The notes beneath the pieces are model-generated. The model saw only the letters and a program-made list of their open reading frames with translations. It did no database searches and was not told the DNA's origin. A stretch of 64,000 nucleotides of DNA from positions 62,001 through 126,000 of the forward strand of contig PHEY01000009.1 in assembly GCA_002841335.1 (NCBI GenBank), written 5' to 3'. This document shows, one piece after another, positions 19,212 through 29,525 of this stretch (its first letter is position 1; every line of letters starts with the position of its first letter). Position numbers and translations under genes: made by a program. The stretch is from Actinobacteria bacterium HGW-Actinobacteria-2. GTDB taxonomy: Bacteria; Actinomycetota; Actinomycetes; Propionibacteriales; Propionibacteriaceae.

Positions 19212-19934
19212 GCGCAGCCAATGCCTGCAGCTGGGCCAGCGCGACCACTCCGGCGGTCGAGGTGCGCAGCACCGCGTCGGCGATCAGCGCCACCTGCGCG
19301 CCCGCGGCGGCAAAGGTGGCGACCTCGTCCTCGCTGAGCCCGCCTTCGGGCCCGACGATGAACATCACTTCGCCCTCACTGGGCAGATCGAGGGCGGCCA
19401 GCGGCGTGGTCGCAGTCTCGTGCAGGACGATGGTGGCCGCGGTCTGCTTGATCCGCAGGGCCAGCTCAGCGGTGGTCATCGGCATAGACACCGTCGGCAC
19501 CCGGAAGCGCCGCGACTGCTTGGCCGCTTCTCGCGCCGAAGCCCGCCACCGGGTCAGGCCGCGTTCGGCGCGTTCGCTCGACCAGCGCACCACCGACCGG
19601 GACGCCTGCCAGGGCACAATCTCGTCGATGCCGAGTTCGGTGAGCATCTCCACCGCCAACTCGGCCCGATCGCCCTTGGGTAACGCCTGGACGGCCACAT
19701 AGCGCACCGCCCGCTGCGGCGAACGCAGCACCTCGTCGACAGCGATGGTGATGCTGCCCTTCTCGGTCGAGCTCACCGGGCCGCGCACTGCGGTGCCATT
19801 GCCGTCGGAGATCCAGATGATCTCGCCGACCTTGATCCGGCGGACGTCGGCGGCGTGGTGGCCCTCCGACCCGCTCAGCACCACCGCTGTGCCGACCTGA
19901 GGGTCTTCCAACGGCGCCAGGAACAGCGGCTCGG

Positions 19935-19938
<4 letters not shown>
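19204..19938 (-). CDS. rsmE: 16S rRNA m3U1498 methyltransferase
   Basis: A 244-residue SPOUT-family methyltransferase that methylates N3 of U1498 of 16S rRNA. An N-terminal PUA-like domain ([13 protein letters not shown]) precedes the SPOUT knot, with [12 protein letters not shown] as the SAM-binding trefoil motif near 195-206. GTG 19938 overlaps the dnaJ stop by four bases; the 3' end overlaps tgt. The position after dnaJ is conserved widely in bacteria. Confidence 0.95.
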
Positions 19939-21095
<1,157 letters not shown>

Positions 21096-21098
21096 GCA

Positions 21099-22115
21099 TC
21101 ATCCTTCAGCTAGATAGCGGCTGATGTACCGAGCCACCGCTCGCACGGCAGCCATGGTCGAGGGGTAATCCATGCGGGTCGGTCCGACCACACCCAAACT
21201 GGCGTGCTGACCGGGTCCGACACCGTAGCCACTGGCCACCATCGAGGTGGTCCGTAGCGGTTCGTAGGGGTTCTCCTGGCCGATCCGGACGTTCACTTCG
21301 CCGGCACCGGCCACCTCCCCCAACAGCTTCAGCAGCACGACTTGTTCCTCCAGCGCCTCCAGCACCGGACGCACAGCGGTGTCGTACTGATCGGCGAAGC
21401 GCGTCAGGTTGGGCACGCCACCGATCACCACGCGGGTGGAGTGGGTGTCGGCCTGCAGGTCCTTCACCGCCGGGCACACCGTCGCGGCCAGTTCGGCCAG
21501 GGACTCGGGCAGCTCAGTCAGTAACTGATCGACCCGGGCGCAGGCTGCGGTAGGACTGAGCCCGACCAGGGCCACGTTCAACCGTCCGCGCAGGTCGGCC
21601 ACCAGGGACTCGTCGGCCGTGCCGAGGTCGAAAGGATGCTGATCGACCTGACCTGAAGAGTTCACCACGATCAGCAGGCCACGGCCGGCGCCCAGGTGCA
21701 CCAGTTCGATGTGCCGGATCACCGAGTTGGTCAGCACCGGGTACTGCACGATGGCCACCTGGTGGGTGATCTGGGCCAGTGCGCGCACCGTCTTGGCGAC
21801 GAGGTCGTCGATGTCGCTGACCCCGTCCATGAAGCTCTGAATCGCCCGTCGTTCGGCCGGCGACAGCGGCTTGACCGCGCCGAGGCGATCCACGAACAGC
21901 CGATAGCCCTTGTCAGTGGGGATTCGCCCGGCACTGGTGTGCGGCTGGGTGATGTAGCCCTCTTCTTCGAGGACGGCCATGTCGTTGCGGACGGTCGCCG
22001 GCGAGACGTCCAGGTCGTAGCGCTCGACCAGCGCGCGCGAGCCCACCGGTTCCCGCATGGACACATAGTCGGTGACGATGGCACGCAGGATGGTCAGCTT
22101 GCGGTCATCCAACAT
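21099..22115 (-). CDS. hrcA: heat-inducible transcription repressor HrcA
   Basis: A 338-residue repressor of class I heat-shock genes that binds CIRCE and needs GroE for activity. An N-terminal winged helix (MLDDRKLTILRAIVTDY to about 75, including VSPATVRNDMAVLEEEGYI) is followed by a GAF-like dimerisation domain and the C-terminal IGQENPYEPL. The start at ATG 22115 is chosen over ATG 22175 because family similarity begins there and because the longer form would read through the CIRCE element (22135-22161). Confidence 0.96.
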   Translation of the reverse strand: MLDDRKLTILRAIVTDYVSMREPVGSRALVERYDLDVSPATVRNDMAVLEEEGYITQPHTSAGRIPTDKGYRLFVDRLGAVKPLSPAERRAIQSFMDGVSDIDDLVAKTVRALAQITHQVAIVQYPVLTNSVIRHIELVHLGAGRGLLIVVNSSGQVDQHPFDLGTADESLVADLRGRLNVALVGLSPTAACARVDQLLTELPESLAELAATVCPAVKDLQADTHSTRVVIGGVPNLTRFADQYDTAVRPVLEALEEQVVLLKLLGEVAGAGEVNVRIGQENPYEPLRTTSMVASGYGVGPGQHASLGVVGPTRMDYPSTMAAVRAVARYISRYLAEG

Positions 22116-22134
22116 GCCGATCCTTTCCTGATTG

Positions 22135-22161
22135 CTAGCACTCTGGGTGGCTGAGTGCCAG
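22135..22161 (-). promoter_or_regulatory. CIRCE operator of hrcA-dnaJ
   Basis: CTAGCACTC and GAGTGCCAG are separated by nine bases, matching the TTAGCACTC-N9-GAGTGCTAA consensus at most positions. It lies 20 bases before the hrcA start and ends about 20 bases before the -10 of the divergent MBL-fold gene. Confidence 0.92.
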
Positions 22162-22182
22162 TCTAACTCAGGCACCCCAGGT

Positions 22183-22195
22183 TAGGCTGACCGCC
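22183..22195 (+). promoter_or_regulatory. leaderless -10 promoter of the MBL-fold gene
   Basis: TAGGCT (22183-22188) is seven bases before ATG 22196 with no ribosome-binding site. Confidence 0.55.
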
Positions 22196-23035
22196 ATGAC
22201 GCAGTTCCGTGTGGGTCCGTTCGAGCCGATCGCCGAAGGCATTTACCTCGCCGTGGCTGAACCGGCCGGCGTGAACGTCGGCTTGGTGGTCGGCCCCGAG
22301 GGCGCCCTGGTGATCGACACCGGCTCCTCCCCCGAGCAAGGTGCAGCCATCCGCGCGGCCGCCGAGGCGGTCGCCGGAGTTCCGGTCACGGCGGTGGTGG
22401 TGACCCATTGGCACTACGACCACCTGTTCGGCCTGGCCGGCTTCACCGGCGTAGCCAGCTTCGGCCACGAGAACCTCACCGCCTGGCTGAGCCGACCCGA
22501 GGCACACCACGACGCCGCCGAACTCGGCGTTGATCCGACGTCTTTGGTCGCCCCGAACACCACCTTCGCGCTGGCCAAGGTCATCGACGCCGGCGGGCGG
22601 CGGGTCGAAGCGCTGCACTTCGGACCGGCCCACACCGATGGCGACGTGGTGGTCTTCGTCCCCGACGCCGGGGTGGTGTTCGTCGGCGACCTCCTGGAGA
22701 GTGCCGACGACCCGTCCTTCGGGCCCGACTGCCATCTGCGCGACTGGCCGGTCGCCCTGGACGGCATCTTGGGCATGACCCGCGCCGAAAGCGTGATCAT
22801 TCCCGGGCACGGGCCGGCCATGGATCGGATGGACGCTTTCGACCAGCGCTCGCGCATCTCAGCGCTCTACGGACAGGTCGAGTTCGTGATCAATCAAGGC
22901 AAGTTGGTCGACGACGCCTACGAGGCAGCCGAATGGCCGTTCACTGAAGCCACCGTGCGCACGGCACTGCCGGTGGCCTATGCCCAGTTCGCCGCAGCGG
23001 GAGTCACTCCCAAGCGGCAACTCCCACTGGTGTAG
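22196..23035 (+). CDS. MBL-fold metallohydrolase
   Basis: A 279-residue metallo-beta-lactamase-fold hydrolase. The dinuclear metal motif THWHYDHLFG (near 63-72), the later GPAHTDGDVV with a metal His (near 143), GDLLES and the C-terminal IIPGHGPAMD are all visible. The substrate cannot be told; related proteins include quinoprotein-linked and glyoxalase-like hydrolases. It is divergent from hrcA; its promoter lies within 30 bases of CIRCE, so partial heat-shock control is possible. No signal peptide. Confidence 0.88.
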   Translation: MTQFRVGPFEPIAEGIYLAVAEPAGVNVGLVVGPEGALVIDTGSSPEQGAAIRAAAEAVAGVPVTAVVVTHWHYDHLFGLAGFTGVASFGHENLTAWLSRPEAHHDAAELGVDPTSLVAPNTTFALAKVIDAGGRRVEALHFGPAHTDGDVVVFVPDAGVVFVGDLLESADDPSFGPDCHLRDWPVALDGILGMTRAESVIIPGHGPAMDRMDAFDQRSRISALYGQVEFVINQGKLVDDAYEAAEWPFTEATVRTALPVAYAQFAAAGVTPKRQLPLV

Positions 23036-23048
23036 CGGCGTCCGCGGC

Positions 23049-23219
23049 CTAGCCGCCGGCCTTGCGGCGGAACATGCTGTTGCCGCTGCCTTGGCGCCCG
23101 CGAGCGGCCGGGCCCTTCTGCTTGGAGTGCTGGGTGTCAGCGACACCGTCATGGCCTTGCTTGGCCTCCAGCGCGGCTTTCATCCGAGCCTTGAGGTCGT
23201 CATTGGAGTTCTCTTCCAT
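23049..23219 (-). CDS. DUF5302 small protein
   Basis: A 56-residue basic protein with the helix DDLKARMKAALEAK and the C-terminal FRRKAGG tail typical of the actinobacterial DUF5302 family; function unknown. ATG 23219 has an AAAGGA ribosome-binding site; a longer in-frame reading is not supported. It lies 45 bases after the start of, and downstream from, the inositol-phosphatase-like gene on the same strand. Confidence 0.78.
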   Translation of the reverse strand: MEENSNDDLKARMKAALEAKQGHDGVADTQHSKQKGPAARGRQGSGNSMFRRKAGG

Positions 23220-23264
23220 GGCTGTGTCCTTTCGCGAGCTTCCAGTATCGCCGCTGGGCGGCAC

Positions 23265-24032
23265 TCACGCACCGAACAACGCGTCTTGCGCTTCTTCCCA
23301 CAGCAATGCGGTGTTGGCGGCGAGCAGGCGTCGTCCGACGACCCCGGCCCGATAGGCCTCGCCGGAATCGGTCGCGGCGCGTCCGCCCAGCTCGGTGAGC
23401 ATCAGCACTCCAGCCAGATGGTCCCAGGGGAACATCGAGCGGTAGCTGAGGAAGTCGACATCACCGGAGATCAGCTTGGGATAGTCGATCCCGCACGATC
23501 CCCAGGAGCGGATCACCTTCACCGGCGCGCGTTCCTCGCCCGGTACCGGCAGATAGGTGGCGCCCAGCGGCACCGTCCGCGGTTGGGCCGGATGGGCCAT
23601 CGGCACACCGTTGCAGGTCACGCCCGCGCCAGCCTCGGCGACGTAGAGCAACTCGTGGGCCGGTTGCCAGATCCAGCCACGAATGGTCTCCCCGTAGCGC
23701 AGCTCGGCCAGGATCACCGCGAAGTCGCGCTTGCCCTTGGTGAAGTTACGGGTGCCGTCGACCGGGTCGATCACCCACGCGTGCGCCGCGGTCGGCAGGA
23801 CGTCGAGGATCCGCGGATCGCAGAAGACGCCTTCTTCGCCGACCACCAGGGCGGAGGGGTCAATCTGCCGCAGCCGACTGGTGAGTTCGGCCTCGGCCTC
23901 GCGATCGGCGACAGTGACCAGGTCGCCGGGTTGCTTCTCCATGACATCGGCACAGTCCAGCGCACCGAATCGGGGCATGATCAGTCGCTCGGCGACCTCC
24001 TTGAGGAGGTCCGAGACCTGATCTGCCTGCAC
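23265..24032 (-). CDS. inositol monophosphatase family protein
   Basis: A 255-residue Mg2+-dependent phosphatase. Family motifs: VGEEG (metal Glu), DPVDGTRNF (metal site 1 and 2) and the late PWDHLAGVLML. It could be an inositol monophosphatase or histidinol-phosphatase (HisN-type); sequence alone does not decide, and no his genes are nearby. I chose GTG 24032 because AAGGAGG ends five bases before it; the upstream TTG at 24059 would place that ribosome-binding site inside the coding sequence. Confidence 0.88.
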   Translation of the reverse strand: MQADQVSDLLKEVAERLIMPRFGALDCADVMEKQPGDLVTVADREAEAELTSRLRQIDPSALVVGEEGVFCDPRILDVLPTAAHAWVIDPVDGTRNFTKGKRDFAVILAELRYGETIRGWIWQPAHELLYVAEAGAGVTCNGVPMAHPAQPRTVPLGATYLPVPGEERAPVKVIRSWGSCGIDYPKLISGDVDFLSYRSMFPWDHLAGVLMLTELGGRAATDSGEAYRAGVVGRRLLAANTALLWEEAQDALFGA

Positions 24033-24113
24033 GGGTGCCTCCTTGGGGGTGCCGGTCAACCCAGGCTAGCGACCCTGGATGGCTTCCCCGGACCGCGTCC
24101 GCCCCTCAACCTG

Positions 24114-24932
24114 TTATCCCGATGTGACAAAGTCGATGAGACGTTCCACTTCCCGCGGCAAAGCCGGATCGAGGTCGCGCCAATCGCGCACCTTGCCCAG
24201 AATCCACGCCCAAGTGGCGGCGATATCAGCCTGATCCTTGACCGGACGATTGAGGGCCCGACAGATCCCGCGCTTCCATTCCACGTCTCGACTGATGGAC
24301 GGCCAGGCCGCCAGCCCGACACGTTCGGGACGGACCGCAGCCCAGATGTCGATGAAGGGATGCCCGGTGACCAGCACGTGCGGATTGTTCAACCCGGCGA
24401 CGATCCGGCTCTCCTTGCTGCCGGCCACCAGATGGTCGACCAGGACGCCCAGTCGACGTCCCGGCTCAGGGGCGAACTCGTCGACGATCTGCGGCAGTTC
24501 GTCGACGCCGTTGAGGAGTTCGACCACGACCCCGACGTGACGCAGGTCGTCACCCCAGATCTTCTCCACCAGCTCGGCATCGTGGCGGCCTTCGACGTAG
24601 ATCCGCGATGCCAGGGCGACCTTGGCCGGTTCAACGCCGCCGACGCGCGACCCGGAGGCGGTGTGCGTGGCGCGGGCCGGTGCCGCCAGCTTGGGCGGAC
24701 GCAGGTCGACGGGCTTGCCGTCCAGCCAGAAGCCGGGTCCGAACGGGAAGCTGCGCTTGGCACCCTTGCGGTCCTCCAGGACGACCAGCCCGTTCTCCCA
24801 CCGGGTCACCGCACCGACCCAGCCGGAGGTCGGATCCTCCAGGACCATGCCCTTGACCACCTCGACCGGAGCGCTGGTCAGCTTCCCCGCGTCCCGCCAG
24901 CCCGGGCGCAGCACATCATCGCCGTAACGCAT
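24114..24932 (-). CDS. DUF3097 family protein
   Basis: A 272-residue protein of an actinobacterial family of unknown function. An N-terminal SH3-like segment (VLEDPTSGWVGAV) precedes a Toprim-like core: YVEGRHDAELVEKIWGDDL (Glu/His/Asp rich) near 112-130 and LGVLVDHLVAGSKE near 161-174. The resemblance to the Toprim fold suggests a nucleic-acid enzyme, but this is inference. ATG 24932 has TAGGCT (24939-24944, minus strand) six bases upstream and no ribosome-binding site, so it is probably leaderless. Confidence 0.85.
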   Translation of the reverse strand: MRYGDDVLRPGWRDAGKLTSAPVEVVKGMVLEDPTSGWVGAVTRWENGLVVLEDRKGAKRSFPFGPGFWLDGKPVDLRPPKLAAPARATHTASGSRVGGVEPAKVALASRIYVEGRHDAELVEKIWGDDLRHVGVVVELLNGVDELPQIVDEFAPEPGRRLGVLVDHLVAGSKESRIVAGLNNPHVLVTGHPFIDIWAAVRPERVGLAAWPSISRDVEWKRGICRALNRPVKDQADIAATWAWILGKVRDWRDLDPALPREVERLIDFVTSG

Positions 24933-25027
24933 TCGTTCAGCCTAAGCAGCCCAGCCACTCAACCCCGCCACGGACACCCCGGATCGCGAAACCCCACAGA
25001 TCGTGAAAGCCCACCCCTAGGCAAGGA
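24933..25027 (-). promoter_or_regulatory. DUF3097 promoter region
   Basis: TAGGCT at 24939-24944 precedes the DUF3097 ATG by six bases. Beyond it, up to the repeat region at 25028, nothing else was recognised. Confidence 0.5.
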
Positions 25028-25135
25028 GCTGGGAGGGCCGAGGTGCGTGCAGTGGCAAGGCAGACGACGCCGCGCATAGTTCTCTATGCGCAAGGAGGAC
25101 AACGCCGCCAATGCGCGTGCATCGGCCCTCCCAGC
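25028..25135. repeat. long imperfect palindrome overlapping the tandem repeat
   Basis: GCTGGGAGGGCCGA (25028-25041) pairs perfectly over 14 bp with TCGGCCCTCCCAGC (25122-25135), and further partial pairing runs inwards to the central hairpin at 25072-25091. The first repeat copy and its inverted partner could therefore fold into one large structure. Confidence 0.65.
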
Positions 25136-25236
25136 GGAGACCCCGAATCAGACGACGCCGCGCATAGTTGTCTATGCGCAAGGAGGATAACGCCGCCAAT
25201 GCGCGTGCATCGGCCCTCCCAGCGGGGACCCTAATC
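25061..25236. repeat. 88-bp tandem duplication with nested hairpins
   Basis: Two head-to-tail copies (25061-25148 and 25149-25236) differ by a few substitutions and one indel. Each contains GCGCATAG-4nt-CTATGCGC, a perfect 8-bp hairpin (25072-25091 and 25160-25179), then an AAGGAGGA tract and a CGGCCCTCCCAGC end. The second copy reaches the livF stop codon. It may terminate the liv transcript or be a mobile-type repeat. Confidence 0.85.
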
Positions 25237-25942
25237 AATCGGCGCCCAGGTACGCCTTTCGAACGCGGTCGTCGCCGAGGAGGGCCTTGCCGGTGTCGGA
25301 GAACATGATCTGACCGACCTCCAGCACATAGCCACGATCAGCCAGGCTGAGCGCCGCTTGCGCGTTCTGCTCGACCAGCAGGATCGTGACGCCGTCGGCT
25401 TGAAGGTCCTGGATGGTCTTCATGATCGTCTGGGTCATGATCGGGCTCAAGCCCATCGACGGCTCGTCCAGCATGAGTAGCTTGGGTCGGCTCATCATCG
25501 CCCGTCCGATGGCCAGCATCTGCTGCTCGCCACCGGAGAACAGGCCGGCCGCCTCGCTTCGCCGCTCCCCCAGCACCGGGAACAGGTCGTAGACCCGGTC
25601 CATGTCGGCCTTGATCCCGCTGGTGTCCTTGCGGGAGTAGGCACCGAGTTTGAGGTTGTCCTCCACCGACATCTGCCGGAACAGTCGACGGCCTTCCGGA
25701 GACTGGGCGATGCCGCGCTCGACGATCTTGTGAGCGGGCAGTCCGTCGATGCGCTCACCTTCGAACCAGATCTCACCCGAGACGGGCTTGAGCAGTCCGG
25801 AAATGGTGCGCAGGGTGGTCGACTTGCCGGCACCGTTGGTGCCCAGCAGCGAGACGATCTGCCCCTGCTCGACGGCGAAGTCGATGCCCTTGACCGCGTT
25901 CACTCGGCCGTAGGCGACCACGATCTGCTTGATCTCAAGCAT
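25235..25942 (-). CDS. livF: branched-chain amino acid ABC transporter ATP-binding protein LivF
   Basis: A 235-residue ABC ATPase. Walker A GTNGAGKST, signature SGGEQQM, and Walker B LLMLDEPSMGLSP are present; the sequence resembles LivF more than LivG (short, with QNAQAAL after the H-loop region). ATG 25942 overlaps the end of livG by eight bases. Together with LivG it powers import of branched-chain or other hydrophobic amino acids through LivH/LivM. It is the last gene of the livK-H-M-G-F operon. Confidence 0.95.
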   Translation of the reverse strand: MLEIKQIVVAYGRVNAVKGIDFAVEQGQIVSLLGTNGAGKSTTLRTISGLLKPVSGEIWFEGERIDGLPAHKIVERGIAQSPEGRRLFRQMSVEDNLKLGAYSRKDTSGIKADMDRVYDLFPVLGERRSEAAGLFSGGEQQMLAIGRAMMSRPKLLMLDEPSMGLSPIMTQTIMKTIQDLQADGVTILLVEQNAQAALSLADRGYVLEVGQIMFSDTGKALLGDDRVRKAYLGAD

Positions 25943-26783
25943 CAGCGTCCTCCTCGGTGGCTGCGGTCGGCTTGGCGGCAACGTCGTTGGCCGGCATGCC
26001 GATGTAGGCCTCGATCACCCGCGGATCGTTCTGGACGACGGCCGGCGGGCCCTCCACCAGGACGGCACCGCGCACCAGGCAGGCGACTCGATCGCACAGG
26101 TTGAAGATGAACCGCATGTCATGCTCGATCACCAGCACCGCCAGACCCAGATCCCGAATCTTGAAGATCAGTTCCTCCGCCTGCCGGGTCTCCTGCGGGT
26201 TCATGCCCGCGGTGGGCTCGTCCAGCAACAGCAGTTGCGGGTCGGTGGCCAAGGCGCGCGCGATCTCGAGGCGTCGCTGATCGCCGTAGGGCAGGTTGCG
26301 GGAGAGACTGTCGCCGGAGCCGGTCAGACCGACGAACTCCAGCAGGTCCTTCGCACGCTGGGTCGATTCCTCCTCTTCGCGGCGGTGCCGCGGAAGACGG
26401 AGGATGGCGTCGATCGCATTGGTCTTGGTGCGGCTGTACATGCCGACCATCACGTTCTCGATGGCGGTCATGTTGTGGAACAGCCGGATGTTCTGGAAGG
26501 TCCGCGCCATGCCGGCCCGAACGACCAACCGAGGCTTCGGCGGCAGCGCCTGGCCGGCGAACTCCACCGCACCTGAGGTCGGCTGATAGAGCCCGGTGAG
26601 GCAGTTGAAGAAGGTCGTCTTGCCCGCGCCATTCGGCCCGATCAGACCGACGATCTCGCCAGTGTGCACCTGCAGGCTCACATCGTTGACCGCCCGCAGA
26701 CCGCCGAACTGCATGGTGACGTTGCGGGCGTCCAGCAACACCTCGCGGGAGACCTCAGGACGTTCGTTCACTACGGCGCTCAC
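25935..26783 (-). CDS. livG: branched-chain amino acid ABC transporter ATP-binding protein LivG
   Basis: A 282-residue ABC ATPase. Walker [23 protein letters not shown], and Walker [17 protein letters not shown] are present; the C-terminal IEAYIGMPA is a hallmark of LivG. GTG 26783 overlaps the livM stop by four bases. The signature motif reads [15 protein letters not shown] in the usual Liv form. Confidence 0.96.
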   Translation of the reverse strand: MSAVVNERPEVSREVLLDARNVTMQFGGLRAVNDVSLQVHTGEIVGLIGPNGAGKTTFFNCLTGLYQPTSGAVEFAGQALPPKPRLVVRAGMARTFQNIRLFHNMTAIENVMVGMYSRTKTNAIDAILRLPRHRREEEESTQRAKDLLEFVGLTGSGDSLSRNLPYGDQRRLEIARALATDPQLLLLDEPTAGMNPQETRQAEELIFKIRDLGLAVLVIEHDMRFIFNLCDRVACLVRGAVLVEGPPAVVQNDPRVIEAYIGMPANDVAAKPTAATEEDADA

Positions 26784-28510
26784 AGCTCAAACCCCTTCCG
26801 CTCCGGATTGAGATGAGCGTGATGGGTGATCAACTCTTCCTCGATCTCATCGGCGAGTTCCTCGTCGTCATCGTGGAACTCCAACTGCCGTCGCTCGTCG
26901 GCGATGATGCCCTCTGGACGGAAGCGCATCATCAGGATCATCAGCAGGCCGAACAACAGCAACCGATAGTCGGAGAAGAAGCGCAGCTTCTCGGGCAACA
27001 CCTTCAAGATCACGGCACCGATCAGCACACCGCTGACGGTGCCCATGCCACCCAGCACGACGGCGGCAAGCAGGAAGGCCGACTCCAGGAACACATATTG
27101 TTCCGGAGTCACCGACACATCGTGGTGAGCCTTGATCGCGCCGGCGATGCCGGCCAGGAAGGCGCCGCCGGCGAAGGCGAGCAGCTTCAACGCGAAAGTG
27201 TTGACACCCATCGCCTCGGCGGCCATCTCGTCTTCACGGATGGCCACCCAACCACGCCCGATGCGGGAGTGGTTGATGTTGGTGAACACCAGGATGATCA
27301 ACGCCATCACCAGAAGCATCAACCAGAAGTAGTTGGCGAAGCGGCCGATCTCGATGCCGGCGATGATGTGCGCCTGCCCGAAGTCGAAACCGAAGAGGTT
27401 CAGATCAGGAATGCCCGGGATACCCGCCGAACCGTGGGTGATGTTGGGGCCGTCGCTGCCGTCCAGGTTCAGCATGCTGATTCGGAAGATCTCACCGAAA
27501 GCCAAGGTCACGATCGCCAGGTAGTCACCCGACACCCGCAGAGTCGGGGCGCCGATCATCAAGCCCAGCAACGAGGAGACCGTGCCGGCGATCAGCACCG
27601 TCACGATGAACGGCGGATGGAAGTTGATCGTGGCGAAGGCCGAGTCGGACAGCACCGCTGCGGTGAACGCACCGGCGCCGAGGAAGGCGATGTAGCCCAG
27701 GTCGAGCAGACCCACCAGGCCGACCACAATGTTCAACCCCAGTGCGGTGGCCGCGAAGATCAACACCTGCGCGGCGATCGACATGTTCGCGTTGGAGCCG
27801 TTCTGGGTGAACGGGAAGGCGAAGGCCACCACGAAGGCGGACATCACCAGCACCCGGTTGTTGTTGGCCGAGGCAATACCCAGCCACCCGAACACTCCGA
27901 ACTGCCGCAGGGTCAAGATGATGCCCACCAGCAAGGCGGCCAGGGTGAGGAAGGCACCGGCGTCGTCCATGCCCAGGGCATACGCCGAACCGAACAACAC
28001 GATGGCCATCACCACGACGATCGCGGTGATCTGCAGCCACCGGGGGCTCTTCACCCGGCTCAAGGTGGGCTCGGGAGAATCGGGCAGGAACACGGTGGCC
28101 GCCGCGGCGAGGATCGCACCGACCAGAGCCAGCCACCCGCCGGTCTCGATATTGACCAGTCCGCCGAGTTCGATGGCGATCGCGGCCAGTGCCACGACCA
28201 CGGTGGCCAGGGCACCCAGCGAGGCCGTCTTCGCCGTGGTGTTCCAGGCCACGATCTTGGCCCACCGGCCCAGCTTGGCCTTACCGACCAAGGGGATCCC
28301 CAGCAGCGCCAGGATTGCGATCGGCAGGATCAGGAAGACGAACTGGAGCGGCGAGGGCAGGCCGGTGAAACCGACATCATCGAGTGCCTCGTGGCCGTAC
28401 GACCACGGCAGGAAGACCGAAGCCACCATGGCCGCAGCCCCGGCCAGCCCGACCGCACGGGCCGGGTAACGCAGCTGAACCTTGAGCTGATCAGGGATGA
28501 CGGTTCTCAT
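26780..28510 (-). CDS. livM: branched-chain amino acid ABC transporter permease LivM
   Basis: A 576-residue inner-membrane permease. The C-terminal half (from about 250) is the standard LivM permease with [40 protein letters not shown] and [11 protein letters not shown]-like [11 protein letters not shown] motifs. The N-terminal 240 residues add about six extra predicted helices, making it longer than the usual 320-420 residues; actinobacterial LivM proteins can have such an extension. The cytosolic C-terminal tail is acidic ([14 protein letters not shown]). ATG 28510 overlaps the livH stop. Confidence 0.93.
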   Translation of the reverse strand: MRTVIPDQLKVQLRYPARAVGLAGAAAMVASVFLPWSYGHEALDDVGFTGLPSPLQFVFLILPIAILALLGIPLVGKAKLGRWAKIVAWNTTAKTASLGALATVVVALAAIAIELGGLVNIETGGWLALVGAILAAAATVFLPDSPEPTLSRVKSPRWLQITAIVVVMAIVLFGSAYALGMDDAGAFLTLAALLVGIILTLRQFGVFGWLGIASANNNRVLVMSAFVVAFAFPFTQNGSNANMSIAAQVLIFAATALGLNIVVGLVGLLDLGYIAFLGAGAFTAAVLSDSAFATINFHPPFIVTVLIAGTVSSLLGLMIGAPTLRVSGDYLAIVTLAFGEIFRISMLNLDGSDGPNITHGSAGIPGIPDLNLFGFDFGQAHIIAGIEIGRFANYFWLMLLVMALIILVFTNINHSRIGRGWVAIREDEMAAEAMGVNTFALKLLAFAGGAFLAGIAGAIKAHHDVSVTPEQYVFLESAFLLAAVVLGGMGTVSGVLIGAVILKVLPEKLRFFSDYRLLLFGLLMILMMRFRPEGIIADERRQLEFHDDDEELADEIEEELITHHAHLNPERKGFEL

Positions 28511-29454
28511 GCTCGGTCCACCACCTTGGCGCCGAGCAGACCCTGCGGTCGGAAGACCAGCACCAGGATCAACAGGACGAAGGCCCACACGTCTTTCCAG
28601 GCCGTGGTGCCCAGGTAGTTACTGGCCATGGCTTCGGCCAAGCCGAGCACCAGGCCGCCGACCACAGCACCGTTGATGTTGCCGATGCCTCCCAAGACTG
28701 CGGCGGTGAACGCCTTCAAGCCGGCCAAAAAACCCATCCGGAAGCCGATGTTGCCGTTCATCAGCCCATGGGCGACGCCGGCGATTGCGGCCAGTGCGGC
28801 GCCAACGGCGAAGGCGGCCATGATCACGCGGTCGACGTTGATACCCATCAGCCGGGCGGTGTCAGGATCCTGGGACGTCGCCACCATGGCGCGTCCGGTC
28901 TTGGTGCGGTTCACGAAATACCACAGGAAGACAGTGCTGACCGCCAGCGCAGCGAGTGTGAAGATGGCCGGCATCTGAATGATGACGCCACCAAGGGTGA
29001 TGGTCGCGCCACTGATGCCGGCGATGTCGGGGAAGGGCACCGAGCTCTTGGCGTCGGGCATCCCCGGGATCTTTCCGAAGAACAGGCGAACGAGTTCTTG
29101 GAGGAAGACCGAGACTCCGATTGCGGAAATCAGCGGCGCCAGCCGTGGGGCACCGCGCAAGGGGCGATAGGCGAAACGTTCGGTGGCAAGTGCAGTCGCC
29201 ACCGAGGCGACCATGCCTCCGATGATCATCATCGGTAGCAGGACCAACAGTGACGTCGTCGCCGTCCAGTCACTGGGACTACCCATCAACACCCAGGTGG
29301 CATAGGCACCGAAGGCGCCGATCATGAAGATCTCGCCATGGGCGAAGTTGATCAACTGGACGATGCCGTACACCACCGTGTAGCCCACGGCGACCAATGC
29401 GTACAGCGCCCCCAACGACAGACCGTTGATTAGCTGCTGGAAGAACAGTTCCAC
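28507..29454 (-). CDS. livH: branched-chain amino acid ABC transporter permease LivH
   Basis: A 315-residue permease with about eight helices. The family motifs NGLSLGALYALVAVGYTVVYG, INFAHGEIFMIGAFGAY and GVAHGLMNG are present. GTG 29454 is the start, consistent with the MELFFQQLINGLSLGA-like N-terminus; it forms the membrane channel with LivM. Separated from livK by a strong hairpin (29479-29519). Confidence 0.95.
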   Translation of the reverse strand: MELFFQQLINGLSLGALYALVAVGYTVVYGIVQLINFAHGEIFMIGAFGAYATWVLMGSPSDWTATTSLLVLLPMMIIGGMVASVATALATERFAYRPLRGAPRLAPLISAIGVSVFLQELVRLFFGKIPGMPDAKSSVPFPDIAGISGATITLGGVIIQMPAIFTLAALAVSTVFLWYFVNRTKTGRAMVATSQDPDTARLMGINVDRVIMAAFAVGAALAAIAGVAHGLMNGNIGFRMGFLAGLKAFTAAVLGGIGNINGAVVGGLVLGLAEAMASNYLGTTAWKDVWAFVLLILVLVFRPQGLLGAKVVDRA

Positions 29455-29478
29455 GCTCGAAGCCCCTCTTGAGGTAAC

Positions 29479-29519
29479 GGCCCGTTGGCGCCCATCAGGA
29501 GGACGGGCGCCAACGGGCC
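29479..29519 (-). terminator. intra-operon hairpin after livK
   Basis: GGCCCGTTGGCGCCC (29479-29493) and GGGCGCCAACGGGCC (29505-29519) form a perfect 15-bp stem with an 11-nt loop, seven bases beyond the livK stop. It probably reduces transcription into livHMGF or protects the livK message, giving excess binding protein. Confidence 0.75.
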
Positions 29520-29525
29520 ATCAAA

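Noticed and set aside
26813-28618. 601-residue plus-strand ORF opposite livM
   Set aside because: The frame is antisense to an unmistakable permease, is rich in Gln/His/Asp from GC-rich third positions, and has no recognisable domain.
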